DNA from: MESE01 sp036675035
Lineage (GTDB): Bacteria > Pseudomonadota > Gammaproteobacteria > Burkholderiales > Burkholderiaceae_D
Reading direction: 5' to 3'
DNA length: 8,134 bases
NCBI GenBank assembly: GCA_036675035.1
Contig: JAKFFO010000079.1
Span: 1 to 8,134 of the forward strand
A program made the translations under genes and the position numbers. Positions 1 through 8,134 of this stretch are shown here, piece after piece. The notes under the pieces were generated by a model. The model saw only the letters and a list, made by a program, of their open reading frames with translations. It had not been told where the DNA came from and did no database searches. Each line of letters begins with the position of its first letter. Position 1 is the first letter of the stretch.

Positions 1-1175
1 CGAACCCATCCTTCCATCAGCACCCGCGCACTGCGGCTCATGATGGCCTTGGTCACGCTCCATTCGCCGCCTGCTTGGCTCTGCGTCGCTTCGGCGCCAA
101 CCCGCAAGCTGCCCGATGGATGGCCGAAGCGCACCGCATCCCGCGAACGGCCGCCGGCAGCCAGGCTGACCAAGGTGCCCGGTATCGCTGCGGCAGTGCC
201 GATCGCAACGGCGGCCGTGCCCATCATCGCGTGGTGCAGCTTGCCCATCGACAGCGCGCGCACCAGCAAATCGATGTCGCCCGCGCTGACCTGTTTGCCG
301 CTGGAGGAGACATAATCGACCGGCTTGGCGACAAAGGCTATCTTCGGCGTGTGCTGGCGCTTCGCCGCTTCTTCGATGTGCTTGATTAGACCCATGCGCA
401 TCGCGCCGTACGCGCGGATCGTTTCGAACATGGCCAATGCTTTGGGATCGCCGTTGATCGCGTCCTGCAATTCGGTGCCGGTATAGCCGATGTCTTCGGC
501 GTTGACGAAAATGGTTGGAATACCGGCATTGATCATCGTCGCTTTGAGCGTGCCGACACCGGGGACTTCGAGGTCGTCGACCAGATTACCGGTCGGGAAC
601 ATCGCACCGCCCGCGCCTTCTTCTTCGGCGGCCGGATCCATGAATTCAAGCTGCACTTCCGCGGCGGAAAAAGTGACGCCGTCGAGTTCGAAGTCACCGG
701 TTTCCTGCACCGCGCCGTTGGTGATCGGCACATGCGCGATGATGGTCTTGCCGATGTTTGCCTGCCAGATGCGTATGGTCGCGACACCGTTTTCCGGCAC
801 ACGGCTGGCATCGACCAGCCCGTTGCTGATCGCGAATGGCCCGACTGCGGCCGACAGATTGCCGCAGTTGCCGCTCCAGTCGACAAATGCGTTGTCGATC
901 GATACCTGACCGAACAGGTAATCGATGTCATGATCGGCGCGACTAGCCTTGGACACGATGACCGTCTTGCTGGTGCTGGAGGTTGCGCCGCCCATGCCGT
1001 CGATCTGCTTGCCGTAAGGGTCCGGGCTGCCGATCACGCGCAGCAACAGCGCATCGCGCGCGGCGCCAGGCGACTGCGCGCGCTCGGGCAAATCCTGCAG
1101 GCGGAAGAATACGCCTTTGCTGGTACCGCCACGCATATAGGTAGCGGGAATCTTGATTTGAGGGACGTGGACCAT
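1..1175 (-). CDS. prpF: PrpF, 2-methyl-aconitate isomerase (3' end cut by window edge)
   Basis: The frame opens at ATG 1175 and stays open to the left edge for 391 codons plus 2 nt. The translation begins MVHVPQIKIPATYMRGGTSK. Family signatures are visible: the MRGGTSKG entry motif (residues 14-21), GMGGATSSTSK (60-70) with the lysine conserved in PrpF, and WSGNCGNLSAAVG (100-112) with a conserved cysteine, a motif of the diaminopimelate-epimerase-like fold. Near the end it reads MSRSARVLMEGWV, typical of the PrpF C-terminus, so only a few residues should be missing. In known systems PrpF isomerises the product of AcnD to 2-methyl-cis-aconitate in the cytoplasm, without cofactor. An AGGA at about 10 nt upstream may serve as ribosome binding site. 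It lies 60 bp after acnD in the same operon. Identification is firm; the missing end is an edge effect and not a truncation. Confidence 0.95.
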   Translation of the reverse strand, partial: MVHVPQIKIPATYMRGGTSKGVFFRLQDLPERAQSPGAARDALLLRVIGSPDPYGKQIDGMGGATSSTSKTVIVSKASRADHDIDYLFGQVSIDNAFVDWSGNCGNLSAAVGPFAISNGLVDASRVPENGVATIRIWQANIGKTIIAHVPITNGAVQETGDFELDGVTFSAAEVQLEFMDPAAEEEGAGGAMFPTGNLVDDLEVPGVGTLKATMINAGIPTIFVNAEDIGYTGTELQDAINGDPKALAMFETIRAYGAMRMGLIKHIEEAAKRQHTPKIAFVAKPVDYVSSSGKQVSAGDIDLLVRALSMGKLHHAMMGTAAVAIGTAAAIPGTLVSLAAGGRSRDAVRFGHPSGSLRVGAEATQSQAGGEWSVTKAIMSRSARVLMEGWV

Positions 1176-1181
1176 GGATAT

Positions 1182-1196
1182 CTTTTCCTGGAAAAG
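1182..1196 (-). promoter_or_regulatory. Perfect palindrome containing the prpF ribosome binding site
   Basis: On the mRNA strand the sequence reads CTTTTCC-A-GGAAAAG, a 7-bp inverted repeat around one base. The second arm includes the AGGA that is the only plausible Shine-Dalgarno for prpF, starting about 10 nt before its ATG. With a one-base centre it cannot fold as a tight hairpin without opening inner pairs, but a stem with a 3-5 nt loop would still involve the AGGA. Whether it affects translation is inference. Confidence 0.4.
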
Positions 1197-1198
1197 CC

Positions 1199-1222
1199 GG
1201 ACGGTACATCGCTGCACCGTCC
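1199..1222 (-). other. Stem-loop in the acnD-prpF gap
   Basis: A perfect 7-bp stem, GGACGGT paired with ACCGTCC, closes a 10-nt loop, starting 13 nt after the acnD stop codon. In the mRNA it is followed by GGCUUUUCC, which is too short and broken a U-run for a convincing intrinsic terminator. It may act as a partial attenuator, a 3'-end stabiliser of upstream mRNA, or have no role. The structure is seen directly; function is inferred. Confidence 0.45.
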
Positions 1223-1235
1223 AGAGTGTGCGGCT

Positions 1236-3832
<2,597 letters not shown>

Positions 3833-3836
<4 letters not shown>

Positions 3837-3976
3837 TGATCAGAAAAAAGAGAATATTCAGTAGCTTGCGCACCGAACAGGATGCGCAGCGGGTAGCCGA
3901 AGGAGGAACCGGCAAGCGTAACCGTCGCGGTCGACGGTGAGCATCGCAAGCCTGTCCCTGATTCGCGCAGCAGCAT
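3833..3976 (-). other. Possible 47-codon leader ORF between prpC and acnD
   Basis: In the 153-bp gap a frame opens at ATG 3976, inside the prpC 3' end stem-loop, and runs 47 codons to a TGA that overlaps the acnD start codon as ATGA. The peptide begins MLLRESGTGLRCSPSTATVT and ends in ATEYSLFSDQ. I recognise no domain. No Shine-Dalgarno precedes its ATG, and the frame also stays open upstream into prpC, so it could be chance. It is listed because acnD itself has no visible ribosome binding site and overlap coupling would supply one. Confidence 0.15.
3921..3938 (-). other. Perfect stem-loop in the prpC-acnD gap
   Basis: Seven perfectly paired bases (ACCGTCG with CGACGGT) enclose a 4-nt loop, a compact GC-rich hairpin in the middle of the intergenic mRNA. 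No U-run follows on the mRNA strand, so it does not look like an intrinsic terminator. A role in mRNA processing or in protecting prpBC mRNA is possible but inferred. The gap holds no other recognisable element. Confidence 0.45.
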
Positions 3977-3991
3977 GATGTCGACGCTGCT
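3969..3991 (-). other. Stem-loop overlapping the prpC stop codon
   Basis: A 6-bp inverted repeat, AGCAGC and GCTGCT, encloses 11 nt and begins within the prpC TAG stop codon (3990-3992). It is weaker than the hairpin downstream at 3921-3938. Together the two would give the prpC 3' end a structured tail. Function is unknown. Confidence 0.25.
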
Positions 3992-5144
3992 ACTTACGGT
4001 CCTTGATCGGCACGAACTTGAGGTCTTCCGGCCCGACATAGTTTGCGCTCGGGCGAATGATCTTGTTGTCGATGCGTTGCTCGATGATGTGAGCGGCCCA
4101 TCCCGATGTGCGCGAAATCACGAACAGCGGCGTAAACATTGCGGTCGGCACGCCCATCATGTGATATGACACCGCAGAGAACCAATCCAGATTCGGAAAC
4201 ATTTTCTTGATGTCCCACATCACGGATTCCAGGCGATCGGCGATATCGAACATCTTGGTTGAACCGGCATCCCTGGACAGTTCATGCGCAACTTCCTTGA
4301 TGACCTTGTTGCGCGGATCGGAAATCGTATAGACCGGATGACCGAAGCCGATGATGACTTCCTTGGTCTCGACGCGCTTCCTGATGTCGGCTTCCGCTTC
4401 ATCCGGATTGTCGTAACGCTTCTGGATCTCGAACGCGACTTCGTTTGCGCCGCCATGCTTGGGGCCGCGCAACGCACCGATTGCGCCGGTCACTGCGGAA
4501 TACATGTCCGACCCGGTTCCTGCAACTACGCGGCCGGCGAAAGTGGATGCATTGAACTCATGTTCCGCATACAGGATCAGCGAAGTATGCATCGCCTTTT
4601 CCCACAGCGCCGACGGTTTCTTGCCATGCAGCAGGTGCAGAAAATGACCGCCGATCGATTCATCGTCGGTCTCCACGTCGATGCGCTTGCCGTTATGGCT
4701 GTAGTGATACCAGTACAACAGCATCGAACCGAACGATGCCATCAGCCGATCGGCGATGTCGCGTGCGCCCGGCGTGTTGTGATCGTCTTTTTCCGGCAGC
4801 ACGCAACCGAGAACCGATGCGCCGGTGCGCATCACGTCCATCGGATGCGACGACGCCGGCAGGCATTCCAGCGCTGCCTTGACGCTCGCGGGCAAACCGC
4901 GCAATGCCTTGAGTTTGGCCTTGTAGCCCTTCAGTTCGGCAATCGTCGGAAGCTTGCCGTGCACCAACAGATGCGCAATTTCCTCGAATTCGCAAGTGTT
5001 GGCGACATCCAGGATGTCATAGCCCCGGTAGTGCAGGTCATTACCGGTTTTTCCTACCGTGCACAGCGCAGTATTGCCGGCAGTCACGCCGGACAGCGCA
5101 ACCGATTTTTTCGGCTTGAATCCCGTGGCTTGTTGGTCGCTCAT
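3990..5144 (-). CDS. prpC: PrpC, 2-methylcitrate synthase
   Basis: The product has 384 residues and belongs to the citrate synthase family; E. coli PrpC is a few residues longer. The catalytic triad is visible: His230 in GPKHGGANE, His269 in GFGHPVYTISDPR (which carries the citrate synthase signature) and Asp320 in NLDWFSAVSYH. A further conserved segment is AEHEFNAST (193-201). It condenses propionyl-CoA with oxaloacetate to 2-methylcitrate in the cytoplasm. I place the start at ATG 5144 (MSDQQATGFKPKK) and not at an in-frame ATG at 5192, because a good AGGAGA lies 4 nt before 5144 and the longer form would overlap the 3' end of prpB. The gap to prpB is 16 bp, so the two genes are surely co-transcribed. 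The short N-terminus and operon context favour PrpC over the housekeeping citrate synthase GltA. Confidence 0.97.
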   Translation of the reverse strand: MSDQQATGFKPKKSVALSGVTAGNTALCTVGKTGNDLHYRGYDILDVANTCEFEEIAHLLVHGKLPTIAELKGYKAKLKALRGLPASVKAALECLPASSHPMDVMRTGASVLGCVLPEKDDHNTPGARDIADRLMASFGSMLLYWYHYSHNGKRIDVETDDESIGGHFLHLLHGKKPSALWEKAMHTSLILYAEHEFNASTFAGRVVAGTGSDMYSAVTGAIGALRGPKHGGANEVAFEIQKRYDNPDEAEADIRKRVETKEVIIGFGHPVYTISDPRNKVIKEVAHELSRDAGSTKMFDIADRLESVMWDIKKMFPNLDWFSAVSYHMMGVPTAMFTPLFVISRTSGWAAHIIEQRIDNKIIRPSANYVGPEDLKFVPIKDRK

Positions 5145-5148
5145 ATTT

Positions 5149-5154
5149 TCTCCT
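5149..5154 (-). promoter_or_regulatory. prpC ribosome binding site
   Basis: AGGAGA on the minus strand, 4 nt before ATG 5144, lies within the 16-bp prpB-prpC gap. It is the strongest Shine-Dalgarno in the operon and decides the prpC start against the upstream in-frame ATG at 5192. Confidence 0.8.
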
Positions 5155-5160
5155 GAAAAA

Positions 5161-6051
5161 TTATTTTGCCTTCTGCTGCGCAAACAGCGCATCCAGTTTT
5201 TGTTCGAAATCGTGGTAATTGATCCGGTCGTACAGTTCCATGCGGGTCTGCATGGTGTCGATCACGTTGCGCTGCGTGCCGTCGCGCCGGATCGCGGTAT
5301 ATACGTTTTCGGCCGCCTTGTTCATTGCGCGAAATGCGGACAATGGATACAGCACCAGCCCGACATCGGCGGACTTCAGTTCTTCCGCGGTAAACAGCGG
5401 CGTGGCGCCGAACTCGGTAATGTTGGCAAGCACCGGCACCTTCACCGCGACAGCAAACTTCTTGTACATCGACAGCTCGGTGATCGCTTCTGGAAAGATC
5501 ATGTCGGCGCCGGCTTCGACGCATGCCATCGCACGCTCCAGCGCCGCATCGAGACCTTCGACCGCCAACGCATCGGTGCGCGCCATGATGACGAAATTTT
5601 CATCGGTGCGCGCATCGACCGCTGCCTTGATGCGATCGACCATTTCCTGCTTCGACACGATTTCCTTGTTCGGACGGTGGCCGCAGCGTTTCGCGCCGAC
5701 CTGATCCTCGATATGCATTGCCGCCGCGCCGAACTTGATCATCGACTTGACCGTGCGTGCCACATTGAACGCGGAAGAACCGAAACCGGTATCGACATCG
5801 ACCAGCAGTGGCACATCGCATACATCGGTAATGCGGCGCACGTCGGTCAGCACGTCGTCCAGATTGGAAATGCCGAGATCGGGCAGGCCCAGCGAACCGG
5901 CGGCAACGCCGCCGCCCGACAGGTAAATCGCCTTGAAGCCGGCACGCTTGGCAAGCAACGCATGGTTGGCATTGATTGCGCCGATTACCTGTAACGGAGA
6001 CTCTTCCTTGATGGCCTGGCGGAATGCCGCACCGGCGGAATATTGATTCAT
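5161..6051 (-). CDS. prpB: PrpB, 2-methylisocitrate lyase
   Basis: The product has 296 residues, the same length as E. coli PrpB, and belongs to the isocitrate lyase/PEP mutase superfamily. The active-site signature KRCGH lies at 121-125 with the catalytic Cys123. Mg-binding acidic residues are in place: Asp58 in LPDLG, and Asp85 and Asp87 in LVDVDTGFG. It cleaves 2-methylisocitrate to pyruvate and succinate, the last step of the methylcitrate cycle. The C-terminal part has the PrpB-typical YPLSAFRAMNKAAENVY segment. The start at ATG 6051 (MNQYSAGAAFRQAIKEESP) fits the family; a modest CAGG lies 7 nt upstream, separated from the ATG by an alternating TA stretch. It is the first gene of the operon, directly downstream of the sigma54 promoter at 6100-6115. 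Confidence 0.97.
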   Translation of the reverse strand: MNQYSAGAAFRQAIKEESPLQVIGAINANHALLAKRAGFKAIYLSGGGVAAGSLGLPDLGISNLDDVLTDVRRITDVCDVPLLVDVDTGFGSSAFNVARTVKSMIKFGAAAMHIEDQVGAKRCGHRPNKEIVSKQEMVDRIKAAVDARTDENFVIMARTDALAVEGLDAALERAMACVEAGADMIFPEAITELSMYKKFAVAVKVPVLANITEFGATPLFTAEELKSADVGLVLYPLSAFRAMNKAAENVYTAIRRDGTQRNVIDTMQTRMELYDRINYHDFEQKLDALFAQQKAK

Positions 6052-6064
6052 ATATATACCTGGC

Positions 6065-6075
6065 TCAATGTTTCA
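6065..6075 (-). promoter_or_regulatory. 11-bp box in the prpB leader, copy 1
   Basis: The minus strand reads TGAAACATTGA, identical over 11 bp to 6262-6272 on the plus strand. It would lie in the 5' untranslated mRNA of prpB, at about +15 to +25, just before the CAGG. It contains the TGAAAC half-site that recurs upstream, so it may be an additional PrpR contact or an mRNA-level element. Identity is seen; role is inferred. Confidence 0.4.
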
Positions 6076-6099
6076 TGAAGGTGGGGAATGCCTCTCTAT

Positions 6100-6115
6100 T
6101 GCAAGCGTCGTGCCA
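6100..6115 (-). promoter_or_regulatory. Sigma54 (-24/-12) promoter of the prpB operon
   Basis: The minus strand reads TGGCACG-ACGC-TTGCA, a full match to the RpoN consensus, with GG and GC elements separated by exactly 10 bases. It predicts transcription start near 6089 and a leader of about 38 nt before the prpB ATG. It faces prpB, as expected for an operon activated by the sigma54 enhancer-binding protein PrpR encoded next door. Confidence 0.93.
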
Positions 6116-6174
6116 TTTGTAAACCGAGGCATCTCCCATTGTTGCCAACCCAAACTGAAATAAATTTCCTTTAA

Positions 6175-6187
6175 ATTCAATAGTTTA
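6175..6187. promoter_or_regulatory. Candidate IHF site
   Basis: ATTCAATAGTTTA matches the IHF consensus WATCAANNNNTTR at every defined position except the second base. It lies in the most AT-rich part of the intergenic region, about 90 bp upstream of the predicted prpB start, between the sigma54 promoter and the presumed PrpR sites. This is where a DNA bend would be needed for looping. IHF is known to be required for prpBCDE expression in Salmonella; here it is an inference from sequence. Confidence 0.55.
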
Positions 6188-6214
6188 AAAATTACCGTCG
6201 TTTTCATTTCATTC

Positions 6215-6244
6215 TTGTTGTAGCATCATGTTTCAATTTATGTT
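6215..6244 (+). promoter_or_regulatory. Possible sigma70-type promoter of prpR
   Basis: TTGTTG (6215-6220) and TATGTT (6239-6244) are spaced by 18 bp and would start transcription near 6251, about 30 nt before the prpR ATG. The -10 match is only moderate. The elements are interleaved with the GTTTCA/TGAAAC half-sites, so PrpR bound there could repress its own gene. Confidence 0.3.
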
Positions 6245-6275
6245 GCAATGAAACGTATCCTTGAAACATTGAAAC
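6228..6275. promoter_or_regulatory. Cluster of putative PrpR half-sites (upstream activating sequence)
   Basis: GTTTCA at 6230-6235 faces TGAAAC at 6249-6254, forming an interrupted dyad. Two more TGAAAC copies follow at 6262-6267 and 6270-6275. Four copies of one hexamer (both orientations) in 46 bp is far above expectation. The cluster lies about 140-185 bp upstream of the predicted prpB start, the usual distance for an enhancer of a sigma54 activator, with the IHF-like site between. Assignment to PrpR is inferred from position and from prpR being the adjacent activator gene. Confidence 0.55.
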
Positions 6276-6283
6276 GAACATGA
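6248..6283 (+). other. Possible 11-codon upstream ORF before prpR
   Basis: ATG at 6248 opens a frame encoding MKRILETLKRT, whose TGA (6281-6283) overlaps the prpR start codon as ATGA. No Shine-Dalgarno precedes either ATG. If the start of transcription is near 6251, as the weak promoter call suggests, this ATG would not even be in the mRNA. It may simply fall out of the TGAAAC repeats. Confidence 0.12.
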
Positions 6284-7914
6284 ATGCTCGCCATCCCTCC
6301 TCTTCAAGCTCCGAAGGAACCAGCAAGCCCGTTTTCTGGACCGTATCGATTTCGCGGCTGTCCGATCTGTTCCGTGATATCACGCTCGAATTCGACAACC
6401 GGGCTGCGATCGAGCCGATTCATCTCGGGTTTGAAGAAGCAGTGCGGCATATCCGCGAACGGTTGGCGACAGAACGTTGCGACGCGGTGATCGCGGCCGG
6501 CTCCAATGCCGCCTACCTGAAAAGCCGGTTGTCGATTCCGGTCGTGGTCGCGAAGGCAAGCGGATTCGATGTGATGCAGGCGCTGGCACGGGCACGGAAA
6601 GTGTCGCGGGACATCGGCGTCATCAGTTATCAGGAAACCATGCCTGAACTGGTCGAATTCCAGGCTACATTCGGGCTCAGCATTGCGCAGCGCACCTACG
6701 TCACAGAAGAAGATGCGCGCGCCCAGATCAATGAATTGAAGGCGGCCGGCATCAAGGCGATCGTCGGCGCCGGCCTGATTACCGACCTGGCGGAAGAAGC
6801 GGGTTTGACCGGTGTGTTCGTCTACTCTGCGGCATCGATACGACAGGCGTTCGACGATGCGCTTGAACTGGCCCGCTTTACGCAACTGGAATCGCCGCGC
6901 ACCCGGCCGCATTCAAAGGTCGACACCCTGCGCGCCAGGCATGGATTGAATGATCTGCGTGGTGACTCCGATGCGATGCAGGCGTTGCGCCAGTCGATCG
7001 TGCTGTACGCGAAATCGCCGGCGACTGTATTGATCCAGGGCGAAACCGGCACAGGAAAGGAACTGGTTGCCCAGGCCATACATCGCGAAAACGTGACTGC
7101 GCATGGCAATGCCTATAAACCGTTTGTCGCGGTGAATTGCGGTGCGATCGCGGAATCGCTGCTGGAGTCTGAATTGTTCGGCTACGAGGAAGGCGCGTTT
7201 ACCGGCTCACGTCGGGGTGGACATGCAGGCTTGTTTGAAGCGGCGCATCGCGGCACCTTGTTTCTCGACGAGATAGGTGAAATGCCGTTGGCGTTGCAGA
7301 CGCGGCTGCTGCGGGTGCTGGAGGAGCGTCAAATAGTTCGGGTCGGTGGCACCCGGCCGGTGCCGGTCGATGTGCGCATCATTTGCGCCACGCATTGCGA
7401 TCTTGAATCGCGAATCGACGAGGGGAGCTTCCGCGCCGACCTGTTTTATCGACTGGGCGTGCTTCGCCTTGATCTTCCGCCGTTGCGCGACCGCATCGAA
7501 GACGTGGTGCCGCTAGCCGAATGGTTTCTGAAGAATGGGCTGGCGTCGCTCGACGTCCGCCCTCATGCCAACCTACATGCCGAAGTCAGCGCCTGCGCGC
7601 CGCTACTGACCGGTTATCGCTGGCCCGGCAATGTACGTGAGCTGCGCAACCTGATGCAGCGCGTCGCGCTTTTTCTGGCGGCCGAGCCGCTGCAGGCGTT
7701 GACGCCGAACTTTGTGGCGCAAATTGCGCCGGAGCTCGGCGGCAAACCGATGCGCGGCACCGCGCGGGTACAGCCCTTCGTTCGCGCCCCGCCAACTGCG
7801 AGCGAAACCCTTGCCGATGTGCTTGCACGATTCAATGGCAATCGGGAAGCTGCCGCAAAATATTTGGGTATCAGCCGGACAACGCTGTGGAGAAAACTGC
7901 AAAGCAAAGGCTGA
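6280..7914 (+). CDS. prpR: PrpR, sigma54-dependent activator of propionate catabolism
   Basis: The product has 544 residues, slightly longer than E. coli PrpR (about 528), owing in part to a Ser-rich N-terminal stretch before FWTVSISRLSDLFRDI. Residues about 18-205 form the PrpR-type sensory domain, known in Salmonella to respond to 2-methylcitrate. The AAA+ domain follows: Walker A GETGTGKE (254-261), the sigma54-contact loop GAFTGS (305-310), Walker B GTLFLDEIG (325-333), FRADLFYRL (384-392) and GYRWPGNVRELRN (445-457). A Fis-type helix-turn-helix closes the protein (about 508-543, AAAKYLGISRTTLWRKL). It should bind the upstream half-sites and activate the sigma54 promoter of prpB across the divergent intergenic region. 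ATG 6280 is the only reasonable start; no clear Shine-Dalgarno is visible. Confidence 0.96.
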   Translation: MNARHPSSSSSEGTSKPVFWTVSISRLSDLFRDITLEFDNRAAIEPIHLGFEEAVRHIRERLATERCDAVIAAGSNAAYLKSRLSIPVVVAKASGFDVMQALARARKVSRDIGVISYQETMPELVEFQATFGLSIAQRTYVTEEDARAQINELKAAGIKAIVGAGLITDLAEEAGLTGVFVYSAASIRQAFDDALELARFTQLESPRTRPHSKVDTLRARHGLNDLRGDSDAMQALRQSIVLYAKSPATVLIQGETGTGKELVAQAIHRENVTAHGNAYKPFVAVNCGAIAESLLESELFGYEEGAFTGSRRGGHAGLFEAAHRGTLFLDEIGEMPLALQTRLLRVLEERQIVRVGGTRPVPVDVRIICATHCDLESRIDEGSFRADLFYRLGVLRLDLPPLRDRIEDVVPLAEWFLKNGLASLDVRPHANLHAEVSACAPLLTGYRWPGNVRELRNLMQRVALFLAAEPLQALTPNFVAQIAPELGGKPMRGTARVQPFVRAPPTASETLADVLARFNGNREAAAKYLGISRTTLWRKLQSKG

Positions 7915-7989
7915 GAAAAAATGGCTGACAAGAGACCGGCAGGCGGTGAAACCGTGTTGGTCGTTTCCAGTTCGAGCTAACAGGATTCT
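7915..7989. other. prpR-ntrC convergent gap, no clear element
   Basis: These 75 bp separate two convergent genes. I see only small inverted repeats: CGGT-GAA-ACCG, and GAAAC with GTTTC around 10 nt. Neither is followed by a U-run on either strand, so no convincing intrinsic terminator is present. Confidence 0.5.
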
Positions 7990-8134
7990 TCACTCGTCCT
8001 TCGCACCATCGATTCCCAACTCGTGGATCTTGCGCGTAATGGTATTGCGCCCAATCCCCAGCCGTACCGCTGCGTCGTTCTTTCTGCCATGCGTATGCTT
8101 TAAAGCAGTCTTGATCAACGCCGATTCGAATTGA
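7990..8134 (-). CDS. ntrC: NtrC (nitrogen response regulator), C-terminal 47 residues only
   Basis: The minus strand is open from the right edge to a TGA at 7990-7992. It encodes 47 residues starting QFESALIKTALKHTHGRKND and continuing through LGIGRNTITRKIHELGID. This is a Fis-type DNA-binding helix-turn-helix with the GRNTITRK recognition helix and the HTHGRKNDAA approach typical of NtrC from betaproteobacteria; E. coli NtrC has the close LGWGRNTLTRKLKELG. NtrC is the DNA-binding partner of NtrB and activates nitrogen-limitation genes with sigma54. The phosphoreceiver and AAA+ domains lie outside the window, so another Fis-tailed sigma54 activator cannot be fully excluded. The gene is convergent with prpR and probably belongs to a glnA-ntrB-ntrC cluster, unrelated in function to the prp genes. 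Confidence 0.8.
   Translation of the reverse strand, partial: QFESALIKTALKHTHGRKNDAAVRLGIGRNTITRKIHELGIDGAKDE

Noticed and set aside
5145..5192. A longer prpC starting at ATG 5192
   Set aside because: It would overlap prpB by 32 bp, add 16 residues not typical of PrpC, and ignore the strong AGGAGA placed for ATG 5144.
4284..5994. Open frames of 290 and 311 codons antisense to prpC and prpB
   Set aside because: Same reason: both lie opposite intact, motif-complete genes, and their products have no recognisable domain.
6050..6058. Alternating TA run directly before the prpB start codon as a possible -10 element or repeat
   Set aside because: It lies between the Shine-Dalgarno and the ATG, downstream of a consensus sigma54 promoter, and is too short to call a repeat of note.
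6133..6149. Second sigma54-like match (TGGCAACAATGGGAG on the minus strand)
   Set aside because: The GG is not followed by GC after 10 bases, so the -12 element is missing.
7936..7980. Possible bidirectional terminator between prpR and ntrC
   Set aside because: The inverted repeats have only 4-5 bp stems and no T-run follows on either strand.
7712..8134. A 140-codon plus-strand frame running to the right edge
   Set aside because: Its first part is out of frame inside the prpR helix-turn-helix region and its end is antisense to the NtrC C-terminus; the product has no recognisable features.

Overview
The window holds a methylcitrate-cycle (propionate catabolism) locus, almost certainly from a betaproteobacterium of the order Burkholderiales. 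This rests on the high-GC coding style, the prpB-prpC-acnD-prpF order with a divergent prpR, and a neighbouring NtrC tail of betaproteobacterial type. The family Oxalobacteraceae (Herbaspirillum/Collimonas-like) is possible but cannot be fixed from the sequence alone.

Layout, left to right. prpF (minus strand) runs off the left edge and lacks only its extreme C-terminus. acnD, prpC and prpB follow on the same strand, transcribed right to left, so the operon order is prpB-prpC-acnD-prpF. The gaps are 16 bp (prpB-prpC), 153 bp (prpC-acnD) and 60 bp (acnD-prpF); the last two contain perfect-stem hairpins. A 228-bp intergenic control region (6052-6279) separates prpB from the divergent activator gene prpR. 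The right edge holds the last 47 codons of a minus-strand gene, most likely ntrC, convergent with prpR. No stretch over 300 bp lacks a gene.

How the genes work together. PrpC condenses propionyl-CoA with oxaloacetate to 2-methylcitrate. AcnD dehydrates it and PrpF isomerises the product, so that an aconitase encoded elsewhere can make 2-methylisocitrate. PrpB cleaves that to pyruvate and succinate. No prpD and no prpE lie in the window, so this is the AcnD/PrpF variant of the cycle. PrpR is a sigma54-dependent activator with an N-terminal sensory domain of the type that senses 2-methylcitrate.

The control region can be read in detail. A canonical -24/-12 sigma54 promoter (TGGCACG-N4-TTGCA, minus strand, 6100-6115) drives prpB. 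An IHF-like site with 12 of 13 consensus matches lies about 90 bp upstream of the predicted start. A cluster of GTTTCA/TGAAAC half-sites lies about 140-185 bp upstream and overlaps a likely prpR promoter. An 11-bp box, TGAAACATTGA, is present in the same sense just before the start codons of both prpB and prpR.

This is a recognisable metabolic system and not an undescribed one. The less expected points are the paired leader boxes, the hairpins in the operon gaps (one includes the prpF ribosome binding site), and two short reading frames whose stops overlap the prpR and acnD start codons as ATGA.
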